From Chara braunii (taxonomy: Eukaryota > Streptophyta > Charophyceae > Charales > Characeae): a stretch of 22,099 bases of DNA. This document shows positions 1 through 8,642 of this stretch, piece after piece. The notes beneath the pieces were generated by a model. That model did no database searches. It was given only the letters and a program-made list of their open reading frames with translations, and was not told the origin of the DNA. Position 1 is the stretch's first letter. The number at the start of each line of letters is the position of its first letter. Where the stretch lies: assembly GCA_003427395.1 (NCBI GenBank), contig BFEA01000015.1:1302744-1324842 (forward strand), in the 5' to 3' direction. The translations under genes and the position numbers were made by a program.

Positions 1-17
1 GCGAGCGCGCGCGCGCG

Positions 18-102
<85 letters not shown>
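1..102. repeat. (GC)n-(GA)n microsatellite in the LTR
   Basis: Alternating GC dinucleotides (about 1-33) run directly into alternating GA (33-102). The matching place in the 3' LTR has nine G followed by a shorter GA run, so this simple repeat has changed independently in the two LTRs. The homopurine strand and the alternating GC block could adopt non-B DNA; that is inference. Confidence 0.95.
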
Positions 103-105
<3 letters not shown>

Positions 106-766
106 GAAGTGTGCGAGAGCTTCTTCTTCTATCCCTTTAAGCCATTTTGATTCTTCTTCTTTCCTTCTGAGCAATTTTGGTATTGACGCAAGTCGCCCCT
201 CTTTTTCCTTTTCTGGATCAACATCCAGACTTGTCATCTGCTCTTTTCTGTTGACTTGTATGTTTTCATTTGCTCTCCTTGGGTGTCGATGAATGGTTGT
301 CTTGTTCCCCTCCCCTTCTCTGTCCTCTTAGATTGATGGGTCTAATTGATTGATCCCCGACGATTAGGCCTTGCGCGATTTCGGACTAACTGGCCAAGGA
401 AGTGTTGCATGAACCTTGATTCAAAACTAGATGCATGGACGATAGGCGTAATCCTGCTTGTGCATGAATTGTATAAGCATGATGGACTATTAGATGACCA
501 TCTCACTACAGGACGACGTTGTGGTGTTCTTCTTCAATCCCTTTGAATAATTTTAGTATCTGGCGCAAGTCGCTTTTGCTTCCTTCAAACGACATTGATT
601 GGTTAATCGCTTATGATCGAATTTTGTATGATCTTGACACATGAACGATCACCCCCTTTCTTTTGTTTATGCATGCATGAAACTGGATGCATGGATATTG
701 GGTATTTCTATGTCTGAATTAAATAAGTATGCTAGATGATCAGATGCATGTCTCGCAATAGGACTA
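1..766 (+). repeat. 5' LTR of Ty3/gypsy element (R/U5 part only)
   Basis: From about 95 to 746 this stretch is matched in the same orientation by 11766-12427, at roughly nine in ten bases by eye, and the two copies flank gag-pol. That makes them the LTR pair of one element. The upstream half of this copy (U3 and promoter) lies outside the window, since the 3' copy extends some 780 bases further upstream of the GA tract. The resemblance of 735-766 to the internal motif at 494-520 suggests U5 runs to about 766, where the 3' copy has been lost. No tRNA-complementary primer binding site starting with TGG was recognised after it. The many differences between the copies point to an old insertion. 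Short open frames inside it, such as 346-546, are not genes. Confidence 0.85.
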
Positions 767-770
767 TCCA

Positions 771-836
771 CCTTCGGTTAACGGGCCTGTGTGTATGAAA
801 CACGGGTCATTGGTTTCTTTTTTATCGAACCGAAGG
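771..836 (+). promoter_or_regulatory. nested hairpin in the retrotransposon leader
   Basis: CCTTCGGTT (771-779) pairs perfectly with AACCGAAGG (828-836). Inside it CCTGTGT (786-792) pairs with ACACGGG (800-806), with one G-T pair. The structure lies just after the 5' LTR and before the first ORF, where LTR elements carry packaging or dimerisation signals. The pairing is visible; the role is inference. Confidence 0.4.
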
Positions 837-955
837 GCTGGCCCTGTGCACGCAAGTGTAAGCCCGACTGGAAGAACGCGGCCTACATGCGTGTCTGTTG
901 AGCCTTGCTCGACCCAACTTTTTCGAATGACTGAGTTTCCGCCTCACCCCACAGC
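837..955 (+). other. remainder of untranslated leader
   Basis: No ORF or repeat is seen. A pyrimidine-rich stretch ending in CCCCACAG abuts the ATG at 956 and resembles a 3' splice acceptor. No matching donor could be assigned. Confidence 0.3.
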
Positions 956-1790
956 ATGAACATCGAACTCCCTTTTCGTATTACTCACCGCGAGTGTCTG
1001 AGGGATCAAGAATTCCAGGAGTATTGGGAGCACGTGTGTCTGTCCGTACGGCCAAGGGGAGAACTTCCCGAATTTCCATACCTAGTGGGAAACGAACGTA
1101 TCTGCGAGTGGGATATCGATCGAGCTGGAGAGCACATTCCCCACCACCCTAAATTCCCCAGCTCGTACACGTGCCACCTTGTCGCTGAACCGGGAATAAT
1201 TATTTTGGAAACCGACTTCCCTCCCTACCACCGCATACTACCCTTCCATTCGCTAACCATCATCCCCTGGCGCACAATCGCTACGTATTGGCCCCATCCC
1301 CCGTGCTCGGAGTGCTTACAGGATCATGAGTACCGAGCCTCTGACTTCATTCGGCGAACTCGCTCGGAGGAGGAGCAACGGGCACACAGCCTTCGGCTGA
1401 GACCGGCCGCATCCGACTCCAAGGCCTGCGACGATCGGCGCCGACAGGTGATCAACCAGCGAGATAGCCATAGCGTCCCAACGGTCCACCATATACGAGT
1501 CTGACCCAGACGACAGAACCAATGGAGGTGGTAGCCCCGCTTCCCTAAGCATAAAGCAGGACTTCGATCCGCACCTATCCTCCTCCTGCATTCGCATCTT
1601 TGAAACTTGTTACAGGAGATCTCAATTCCGACCTGGGACTCCACCCCCATTTTCCAAAAATCCTTGGCACACCCCCTTTTCGCACTTAGAGGCCCACTCC
1701 CACTCCGATCAGGAAGTCGCATCGGGCGTGAGGTTGGTATCGGAGCCGACACGTGGCAGGCCCAGAGATTGCCGATCAAGTAGGATATAA
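956..1790 (+). pseudogene. unrecognised ORF upstream of gag
   Basis: An open frame starts at ATG 956 and runs to a TGA at 1502-1504 (182 codons). Its first 125 or so residues are rich in Pro, His, aromatic and acidic residues and contain a CSEC motif near residue 117. After about 1385 the composition changes. A second frame, opening after a TGA near 1446 and running to a TAA at 1788-1790, carries an acidic, Gly/Ser/Pro-rich continuation (ESDPDD, then a GGG run), so the original protein was probably longer and has been frameshifted. It lies between the leader and the gag capsid region, on the same strand. I do not recognise a family. It could be an extra N-terminal part of gag, an additional element ORF or a captured host fragment. 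No enzymatic motif, signal peptide or membrane segment is seen. Confidence 0.4.
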
Positions 1791-1886
1791 GGGACGATCT
1801 GGCGAATAGACGGCGCCTCAGGCTAGGCAGAGGAACGCGACCCTATAGTAACCAGAAGTAGATCGACAGGTCGGCAGGCCGCCAAC
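1791..1886 (+). other. short gap before gag
   Basis: No ORF or repeat is recognised. It separates the decayed upstream frame from the likely gag start codon at 1887. Confidence 0.4.
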
Positions 1887-2840
1887 ATGAATGCCAATCC
1901 GACACCAAATGCTGGCAGTGCCCCAGCCCCTCGAGCACACGCACCAACGACCCCACCTGATCTATACCTTTTTTACCCCGCTCATCATCTGGCCGGAGCA
2001 TGGCTAGCCACACTATGCGCACATCAATACGACAGTGACGAAGCTAGGATCAACATCCCTGCCAGGTTGGGAGGGGATGCGCACCATTGGTTTACCACCT
2101 GCATTTGGGTAGATCTCCCGACCTTTGAAAGAGACTTCTTAAACTGATTTGATTACAATGTCATTCACCCTGAGCAAGCTTTCTTCATGATTGAAGATAG
2201 AGTCCAGAAACCCCTCGAATTTGTCGCTAAATACCGCAGCAGGTTCTATAGGTTGTTTGTTAAGTCAGAACGGGGTGAAAATGTCGGGAGGGATTTGTTT
2301 AATGATGGGCTCTAAAGTCGAACGATGAGGGCCAAGCTGTGAAAGCAGTTCTAATGACCATTTAATCAAAATGGACATTTTTTATTTTTTGAACGAAATC
2401 GAAATAGAGTTTTTTGGCCGAAAACTCGTCAAAAATTATTGTTTCTGGGCGTTTTACAAACGCTGGACCCCCTGGCTGTGCATGGACCTAGCTTGAGACC
2501 AGACACCTCCAGGGAGTCCTGCCTGGCGGTGCCTGGTCTCAAGCTAGGTCCATGTACAGCCAGGGGGCCCTCTGGAACAACAAATGTTGACGAGTTTTGG
2601 GTCAAGAAACTCGGTTTCAATTTCGTTCAAAAAATAAAAGATGTCCATTTTGACGAAATGACAGTTTTCTCCCCCATCAACAACACTATGCAACAAATCA
2701 TGGACGCTGCATAAGAGATGGAGAGAAAGTTCGCTGCTAGCTTCCTAGAAGGGGAGGACCACGCCAAGGAAGGAGACTCTTCAGAATCAGCCAGAGCGAA
2801 GGCCGAATTAGCTGCGTTCCAAAACAAATTTGAAACATGA
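1887..2840 (+). pseudogene. gag: gag capsid region, broken
   Basis: The frame from ATG 1887 gives an Ala/Pro-rich N-terminus and then a retrotransposon gag (capsid) core. It includes a run ending in GGDAHHWF (about residues 67-74), the usual 'L.G.A..W' signature, followed by FERDFLN and, after a TGA at 2145-2147, PEQAFFMIEDRVQKPLEFVAKYRSRF and NDGL on the same line of homology. Further stops follow in the next 200 bases. A 302-bp foldback element (2359-2660) then interrupts the gene. Gag resumes with INNTMQQIMDAA, a TAA, and an acidic/Ala-rich helix (EMERKFAASFLEGEDHAKEG) up to a TGA at 2838-2840. Capsid assembles the virus-like particle that packages the element RNA. Stops and the insertion make this copy non-functional. 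Confidence 0.8.
2359..2660. mobile_element. 302-bp foldback/MITE-like element inside gag
   Basis: The two ends are long inverted repeats. The left end begins CATTTAATCAAAATGGACAT and the complement of the right end begins CATTTCGTCAAAATGGACAT. The match continues through a T/A-rich block (TTTTTTGAACGAAAT) to a core (GGCTGTGCATGGACCTAGCT) with few mismatches, and the arms meet near 2510. The gag helix sequence resumes right after it, so it is an insertion. The flanks share only a possible 2-bp AC, so the target duplication, and hence the superfamily, is unresolved. It encodes no transposase and would be non-autonomous. Confidence 0.75.
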
Positions 2841-2872
2841 CCTTTGTTTTTGGCCTCGTCACTTACCTAAGA

Positions 2873-3345
2873 ACGATACCTGACACAACCACGGGGTTGT
2901 CCGTGATGGTCGCCCCTACGCCTCCCCCACTTGCGCCTCCCCCGAAACCTCCCACGAAACCAAGTGAGCCAAACGCAATACAGGAGCTGACCTGAACGTT
3001 AGTTAGCCTGATGCAAGAGAGCAAGAAGAAACAACGTGAGCACAATGCCCGGATAGAGTCTATGATGAGATCGAATCGCCCTATTTTTGTTCGAGCTGCA
3101 CGCATGGCACAGGCAGCAGCCCCCGCTCGGGCGGTGGGCGGCGCGGTGGCTAATCTAGGCGTCTGCTACACGTGTCACCAGCCCGGTCACCTAGCCAGGG
3201 ACTGCCCCAACCGACCAGCCCGAGTACGAGTAGGGGTCGCCCCTGTAGCAGCAGCGCCAGTAGCCAACGGGCCAGGAAGAGTAGGCACAATGATCGAAGA
3301 AACGGAGGGAGGGGGAAGCACGATGGTTACCACTTACCACCGAGG
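2873..3345 (+). pseudogene. gag: gag C-terminus: Pro-rich linker and nucleocapsid zinc knuckle
   Basis: One frame gives a proline-rich linker (PTPPPLAPPPKPPTKP, 2912-2959), a TGA at 2993-2995, then a Lys/Arg/Glu-rich stretch from 3011 likely to form a helix, and a basic/Ala-rich region. It ends in a classic CCHC zinc knuckle at 3164-3205: C-Y-T-C-H-Q-P-G-H-L-A-R-D-C (C-X2-C-X4-H-X4-C). This domain binds the genomic RNA. After an Arg/Val-rich tail the homology jumps to another frame between about 3300 and 3345 (EEVAKLVPLNQY), so a frameshift separates gag from the protease segment. The shift could have been programmed originally, but with so many other lesions decay is the simpler reading. Confidence 0.85.
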
Positions 3346-4355
3346 AAGTTGCGAAACTCGTCCCGCTCAATCAATACATCTTGTTGGGTTACCCAGGGAT
3401 GGGAATGATTGGAACCATCTGATCAGCGAACGAACAACGGGAAATAGCGAAATGGAGACCTTCCCCCGGAGAAATAGAATCGCGCGGCCCTACCTTCGTT
3501 ATAGGACAAATCGATGTCCTGAACATCATCCGAGCCCTGGATCATCGGATCCCCCGGCTTGTCGGACACCTACTGTCCATATTAGAACAGGCGAATGAAC
3601 GAAAGTTGCAACAGTGCAAGGCAAACCGAAAACAGTTCTCCCTTGCTAAGCAATCAGCCACCAAAGGGAAAGCCCCCGCCTGCGAAGACAAGCCGGATGT
3701 CCCCAGCACCTCGGACCCGATACGGTTAGGACTCATTCGGAAAGATGATCATTTCTTTCGCATTAAGGCCATTCAATCCTTTCTTCTTTCGGCCCGTTCC
3801 ATGACCTTTAACAAAATGGCTAGGACCACGGCCCTTGAATCGACGATAGCATTGTACGGATTTCCCCAAACTTCTACGTCACATTCCGCGGATTTCCACA
3901 GAATCGACGATAGCATTGTACGGATTTCCCCAAACTTCTACGTCACATTCCGCGGATTTCCACAGAAATTCTGTGGAAATCAAATTCTGTGGAAATCCGC
4001 GGAATGTGACGTAGAAGTTTGGGGAAATCCGTACAATTCTATCGTCGATTCAAGGGCCGTGGTCCTAGCCATTTCGTTAAAGGTCGTGGAACGGGCCGAA
4101 AGAAGAAAGAATTTGATCTCGTTAGCAGAAGGAGATCACCTTGTCTCGACTGACGAAGAAAATATCAAAGTGGTAAGGAGAATGACGAATGTTGCGTTCC
4201 GATTAGGAAAAGTTCATGCGTTGGGAGATGTCGTTGTATTAGATGTGAATACCTATGACATCCTCCTAGGATTACCATCCCTTACCACATTAAGAGTCAA
4301 TCTCGACTTCGAGAGACGATCGATCATTCTTAGGAATACGGGCGGGAAGCCATAA
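3345..4355 (+). pseudogene. retropepsin-type aspartic protease, rearranged
   Basis: After a TGA at 3420-3422 the frame is open to a TAA at 4353-4355. It reads through a Lys/Gln-rich linker and then the protease domain. The active-site region reads N-S-I-V-D-S-R-A-V-V, where the family motif is D-S/T-G, so the glycine next to the catalytic Asp is replaced by Arg. The C-terminal flap and hydrophobic-Gly signature is clear: GDVVVLDVNTYDILLGLPSL, then NLDFERRSIILRNTGGKP. The protease would cut Gag-Pol into mature proteins. Between 3779 and 4109 the N-terminal half is replaced by a giant palindrome that inverts and duplicates this same segment, yet the frame stays open. The Arg substitution and the rearrangement make it inactive. 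Confidence 0.85.
3779..4109. repeat. large palindrome with tandem duplication in protease
   Basis: The right arm (about 3985-4109) is the native coding strand. The left arm (3779 to about 3902) is its near-perfect reverse complement, with roughly three or four mismatches. The inner 64 bp of the left arm is tandemly repeated (3838-3901 and 3902-3965). The axis at about 3968 is a perfect 11-bp palindrome arm pair (TTTCCACAGAA / TTCTGTGGAAA). A short direct repeat (AAATTCTGTGGAAATC) lies beside the axis. Confidence 0.9.
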
Positions 4356-4364
4356 GTCATCCTG

Positions 4365-5158
4365 ATGCGTCTAACTCTCCGGACTGCACTCCCTACGACC
4401 CGGAAGACCCCCCCCGGAAGTAGAGAACTACTCCACGTAATCACCTGGAGCGAACCCCTCGAGGAAACGGACATGTCAAGTAGCTCCTCCGAAGGCGAGA
4501 ATGGAACCGACCCCAAGATTTGGGATATGGTACACCAACTGATTCATTACCCCGTGCGGCAGAAAACATCGAAAACATTCGTCCTTCGGAACGGAACCTC
4601 CAGCGGACCCGACCCTTAGTCCTAGGGGAGTCGCTCGTCCAAGTGTCCCGAATGGATGATTCTTTGGAAGCCCCTCGGACCCTATACGAAGCCACCACCC
4701 CACTTCTCTCGAGATACATTGACAAGAAAGCGTTCTGCGACATTTCGGGACTACCTCCTTCTCTGTTCTTTACGGGGAAAGAGCTTCGATTGCTGCGACA
4801 GGGTGCCGAGGACAGAGCTTTGGAACCCCCTAGGCGTGACAACCCATACGAACTCGGAATCAGGATCGCGGAAAAACCAGTAAGTTTGCAGGATATCAAC
4901 GACGGGGTAACACCAGAAAAGCACATGGCAATCCGGGAAGCAGACGCCCAGATGGTCGCTACGGTGTTCTCCTGACGATCAGACAACTTATTCATTTCGA
5001 CTCCTCCACCAGGAAACGGTAGCAAAGTGGGCATGAAACAAGTGACGGTTAGCATACGCGGACAACTTTATGAGTTACATGTGCCCCAGTACGTGCCCAA
5101 CGAGACTCATTGACTAATCGCTGATATCCTAATCGAATATCAAGGGGCAATTAGTGTC
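4365..5158 (+). pseudogene. protease-RT linker region of pol, decayed
   Basis: Open segments at 4365-4619 (acidic Ser-rich tract SSSSSEGENGTDP) and 4520-4975 (151 codons, no recognised domain) overlap in different frames. They are followed by a fragment resembling a beta-rich repeat (VTVSIRGQLYELHVP) near 5045-5090. They sit between the protease and the first RT residues on the same strand, so they are most likely the pol linker of this lineage, split by frameshifts. I do not recognise a function. Confidence 0.5.
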
Positions 5159-5159
5159 A

Positions 5160-5502
5160 AGGATACAGATATCGGGTTGTCACTAGTGATTCAACACGAA
5201 ATTCAGACCGGGACACACCCACCAATCCATTGCAAGCCATAACGATCCTCGCTGAACAAAAAACAACATTGGAACGAATTAGGGAGTTCGAAGCTAATGG
5301 TTGGATTGAACCATCTACAGGGCCATGGTAATTCCCCGTAGTCTTAGTTCCGAAGAAAAACGGGCCGATTCGCATATTGATCGATTATAGGAAGTTGAAT
5401 GATATCACCTGTGTAGCACACCGAACATGTTCGGAGCTTTTCCGAACGTCCGAACATGTTCGGGTGTTCGGCCGAACGCCCCCCGAACGTGTTCGGCCGA
5501 AA

Positions 5503-5533
<31 letters not shown>

Positions 5534-6897
5534 CTTTTGTTTTTGGATTTTGATTTTTAACTCGAGTTTGGTTACAAATTGACCATACCTCCAAGGCAAA
5601 AGTTGTTTGTATTATTATTTTACATAACATATATTTTTTTCTATTTTTTGAAGAAAGTTTTTATTTATTTATTATTTTTATATTTTTATGTTCGCGTTCG
5701 GAGAGTTTCGACGCTCATTCGCGTTCGGTCCCGAACATTCGGTTTCGGTCACCGAACCCGAACACGATGCTACACAGGATATTACAATCAAAGATGTGTA
5801 CCCGCTCCCCCGGATTGATGACTTGCTGGATGCGATTGGGTGTGCCAATTATTTTAGTAAGTTTGATATCCGTCATGGGTTCCATCATATCCTAGTCAAG
5901 GAGGGGGATCGGCCAAAGACGGCGCTCGTACTGTTCGAAGGCACGTGGCGGTGGGTTTGTTGTCCTATGGGGATATGCAATGCACCACATGGACGATATC
6001 TTGGTGTATTCTGAATCATTCCACGGACATGCTCAGCACATCGAGTGGACGCTGGGGGTGTTGCGAGATGCTGGGCTCAAGATCGCACTGGAGAAAAGTG
6101 AGTTCTTCCTCTCGGAGATCTCGTTCCTGGGGTACGTGGTGACTCGAGGGGTCTTGAGGCCAAATTCGCGAAAAGTTGAAGCAGTTCGAGAGGCCCCCAC
6201 ACCTACGTCGTTGACGCAGGTTCGAGCCTTTCTGGGATTGGCCTCGTACTACCGGAGGTTTATTAAGGGGTTCGCGACAATTGCTCGACCTCTAACGAAC
6301 CTCCTAGGGAAGGACCAACCACTAAAGTGGGACACGGACTGCGAACAAGCCTTTGTCACCTTGAAGGAGGCCCTGGCTTCCGTATCTATTTTGATTCGGC
6401 CTGATCCTAAGAAACAATTCATTCTCATTACGGACTGGCAACCTGAGGCGATCTCCGCTATTTTGGCCCCAAAGGGGAAGGACGGTCGCGAAAACGTCAT
6501 CGAGTACGCTTCGCAAACTGTACCTGGCGAGAGAAGGAACGATTCGGCCCCACAAGGCGAGTGTCAAGTGATTTTCTGGGGAATTCAGCACTTTCATCAG
6601 TATCTATACGGATAAAAGTTCCTCCTCGTCACAGATCATGAGCCCCTGCTAGCTCTCAAAAGGCTCGCCAACTACACGGGCATGATTGGACGATGGGTTG
6701 TCCGACTACAGGAGTACGACTTCGACATCATTCATTGAAAGATGGAAAAGCACAGGAATGCCGACGGGTTGACACGACTGCATCGGCCAAGCAAGGTGGC
6801 AAAAGATGAAGAGATTACTCCGTGGAAAGAGCAGGAGCCAACCAAGGGACCCCCGTACGGAGAAGTGGTCATTCTCCCCCGACCTTCCAGGAAGTGA
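5160..6897 (+). pseudogene. pol: reverse transcriptase and RNase H, broken
   Basis: RT begins near 5200 (EIQTG, then LERIREFEANGWIEPSTGPW), hits a TAA at 5329-5331 and continues FPVVLVPKKNG and DYRKLNDIT. A MITE (5409-5777) splits it exactly here, and it resumes ITIKDVYPLPRIDDLLD with FSKFDIRHGFHHI (first catalytic Asp) and CPMGICNAP. NAP is joined straight to HMDDILVYS (5986-5997), the YMDD motif with Tyr changed to His, in a shifted frame, so about 30 residues are deleted. Thumb motifs (FLGYVVTRGVLRP, VRAFLGLASYYRRFIKGF) and RNase H follow, with catalytic residues visible in ITDWQPE, QGEC and VTDHEPL. Stops interrupt RNase H at 6613-6615 and 6736-6738. The enzyme would copy element RNA into DNA; this copy cannot. 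Confidence 0.92.
5409..5777. mobile_element. 369-bp non-autonomous hAT-like MITE inside RT
   Basis: The terminal inverted repeats are CTGTGTAGCA (5409-5418) and TGCTACACAG (5768-5777). They are flanked by an 8-bp target duplication, GATATCAC (5401-5408) and GATATTAC (5778-5785), with one mismatch. Eight-base duplications are the mark of hAT transposons. Both subterminal regions are packed with CCGAAC/GTTCGG motifs, often as palindromes such as CCGAACATGTTCGG; these are plausible transposase binding sites. The centre is an A run (about 5510-5532) and T-rich DNA. There is no coding capacity. The host RT codons for Asp-Ile-Thr occur on both sides, confirming the insertion point. Confidence 0.9.
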
Positions 6898-7403
6898 GAA
6901 GTGGACACGATGGAGATGGGTGGAGAAGGTAATACCAAGGGGCCCCTTTCCCCCCTCTCATCCTCTTCTTTTCTCTCCTTGTCTGACAAGTTTTGTTACT
7001 TTTGCGAAGCAATATCGCGCGTATATTCGGTTTCTATGTGTCCTAGTGGGGAAGGGTATGTGGAATGGATAGATTGTCAACAGTATGTCTCCCGAGCCCA
7101 CGGCTCCTGTATCCAATACAGGAGCTCAAATAAACCCTCGTTTTTCCCTTGTGTCGCACCGACAAAATCCCGACGGAGGCTTGATTCCTCGAAGCCACGT
7201 CCGAAGGATTAGAAAAAACACACCGATTTCGACATGTCGAAGTATGGACGAATGTCGTTTTGATAGCTACAGTGGTCGGAAACCCCCTCCGAGAATTCAC
7301 CAAGGAAGATCGGAGGCGGGCTAACGAGAGGGCACGGGATTACCGATGGAACGACGGACGACTGGAAAAATGAAAGACTGATGGCAGTGGGATCTGGATT
7401 TCA
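6898..7403 (+). other. RNase H-integrase spacer
   Basis: It holds overlapping short frames with no recognised motif. By position it is the linker before the integrase zinc finger, broken by stops. Nothing else is seen. Confidence 0.45.
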
Positions 7404-8642
7404 GTGCCTCATCCGTTCATAAGGTATGACTGGGTTAAGAAGGCCCACGAGGAAACCGCCGCTCACTTTGCTGTCTGGATCACAAAGGCCGCGATTGACA
7501 AAAATGAGTGGTACTCGTCCAATATCTGGGAAGATGTTAAATTCATTGTTAAAAACTGTCCAGTCTGCGCGGCGGATAAGGCGCCGATTCAGCCGCCTAG
7601 GTCGATAGTGCCCACGGTAGTCGAACGACCATTCCAAAGGGTTAGCATGAATATCACAGATATTATTGTGCCCCCTGGATTGAATAGCTGCGAGTATTCA
7701 ATTCTTTTGGTATTCGTGGATCATTTCTCAAAATGGATCGAGGCATACCTGTGTAAAACGCGACACACGACGAAAATTGGGCGATATGTCAACCGTTTCC
7801 TCGGAATGCATCAGGATACCCAGGAAATTTTAACGGACAACGGGGCAGAATTCCGAGGAGAAGTCTTGAGGAGCCTAGTCATACATGGCGTTTCCATTCG
7901 TAATACGGCTCCCCATATGTCGCAATCGAATGGACTAGTAGAAAATGCAAATAGGGTAATCAAGATGGCCTTGCGGCGAAATATCGCGGCCAGAGACACG
8001 AGGCCTTGGCTCGTTATCGTAGACCACATCCTGGCTATCCACTGAGGGACCCCTCATTAGTCCACCGACCTAACCCCTTTTCAACTACGGACTAATAGTC
8101 TGGCCTGTGTGGCCCTATCGAGCCTGAACGACGAAACAACCCTAGCGCGAAGAACCACGAGGGCCACGGTTAAGGACAAGGCCCAACGCCACTTAGAGCT
8201 AATGGAAAAAACCCTCCCTCAGTTAGCCCGAAAAAGACAGCGAATGACCGAAATGGCCCACGGACGACAGGTCCGGAGCTATGAGGCCCGAAATGGGAAT
8301 GTTGGGCCTCGGCCCCAGTATAAATTAGGGGACATAGTGCACGTGAGGAAAAGTGCTCGCCAGCGCAAGTTAGCGCCACGATTCTTCAGACGATTTCGTG
8401 TAGTCGAGCTAGGTCCTAGCGGGGTAAACACAGTGCGGCTTGCGCCGGAAGTCTAGGGAAGTCTATCGGCTCAATCGATCATTCGAGACGTGTCCTACCT
8501 TCGTCCCTTACCTCCTTCTCCTTCTCCTCCATTGACTACGTCGTCCTTCGAGTCTGAAGAAGAAAGTGATGACCTCGAACTCGACTACTCTGACTCTCCC
8601 TCCTCTCAGCCTTCATCTCTACCTTCTCCCCCATCGCCATGA
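7404..8642 (+). pseudogene. pol: integrase and C-terminal tail, broken
   Basis: The N-terminal HHCC zinc finger is visible (HEETAAH, then CPVCAADK). The catalytic core carries D-D-E: Asp in MNITDIIVPP, Asp in ILTDNGAEF, and Glu in SNGLVENANRVIK. A TGA at 8043-8045 and a TAG at 8058-8060 interrupt it. The same frame then gives TPFQLRTNS, a Lys/Arg-rich helix and the C-terminal beta domain (YKLGDIVHVRK, FRRFRVVELGPSGVNTVRLAPE). After a TAG at 8454-8456 a Ser/Pro-rich, acidic tail (ESEEESDDLELDYSD) continues in frame to a TGA at 8640-8642. No chromodomain is seen. Integrase inserts the cDNA into host DNA. Three in-frame stops make this copy inactive. Confidence 0.9.

Noticed and set aside
1316-1779. 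Minus-strand open frames opposite the upstream ORF
   Set aside because: They are explained as the reverse of the + strand frame in G/C-rich DNA, with no recognisable domain.
2439-2620. Similar proteins encoded on both strands (VHGPSLRP repeated)
   Set aside because: This is the consequence of the foldback element's palindrome, not of two related genes.
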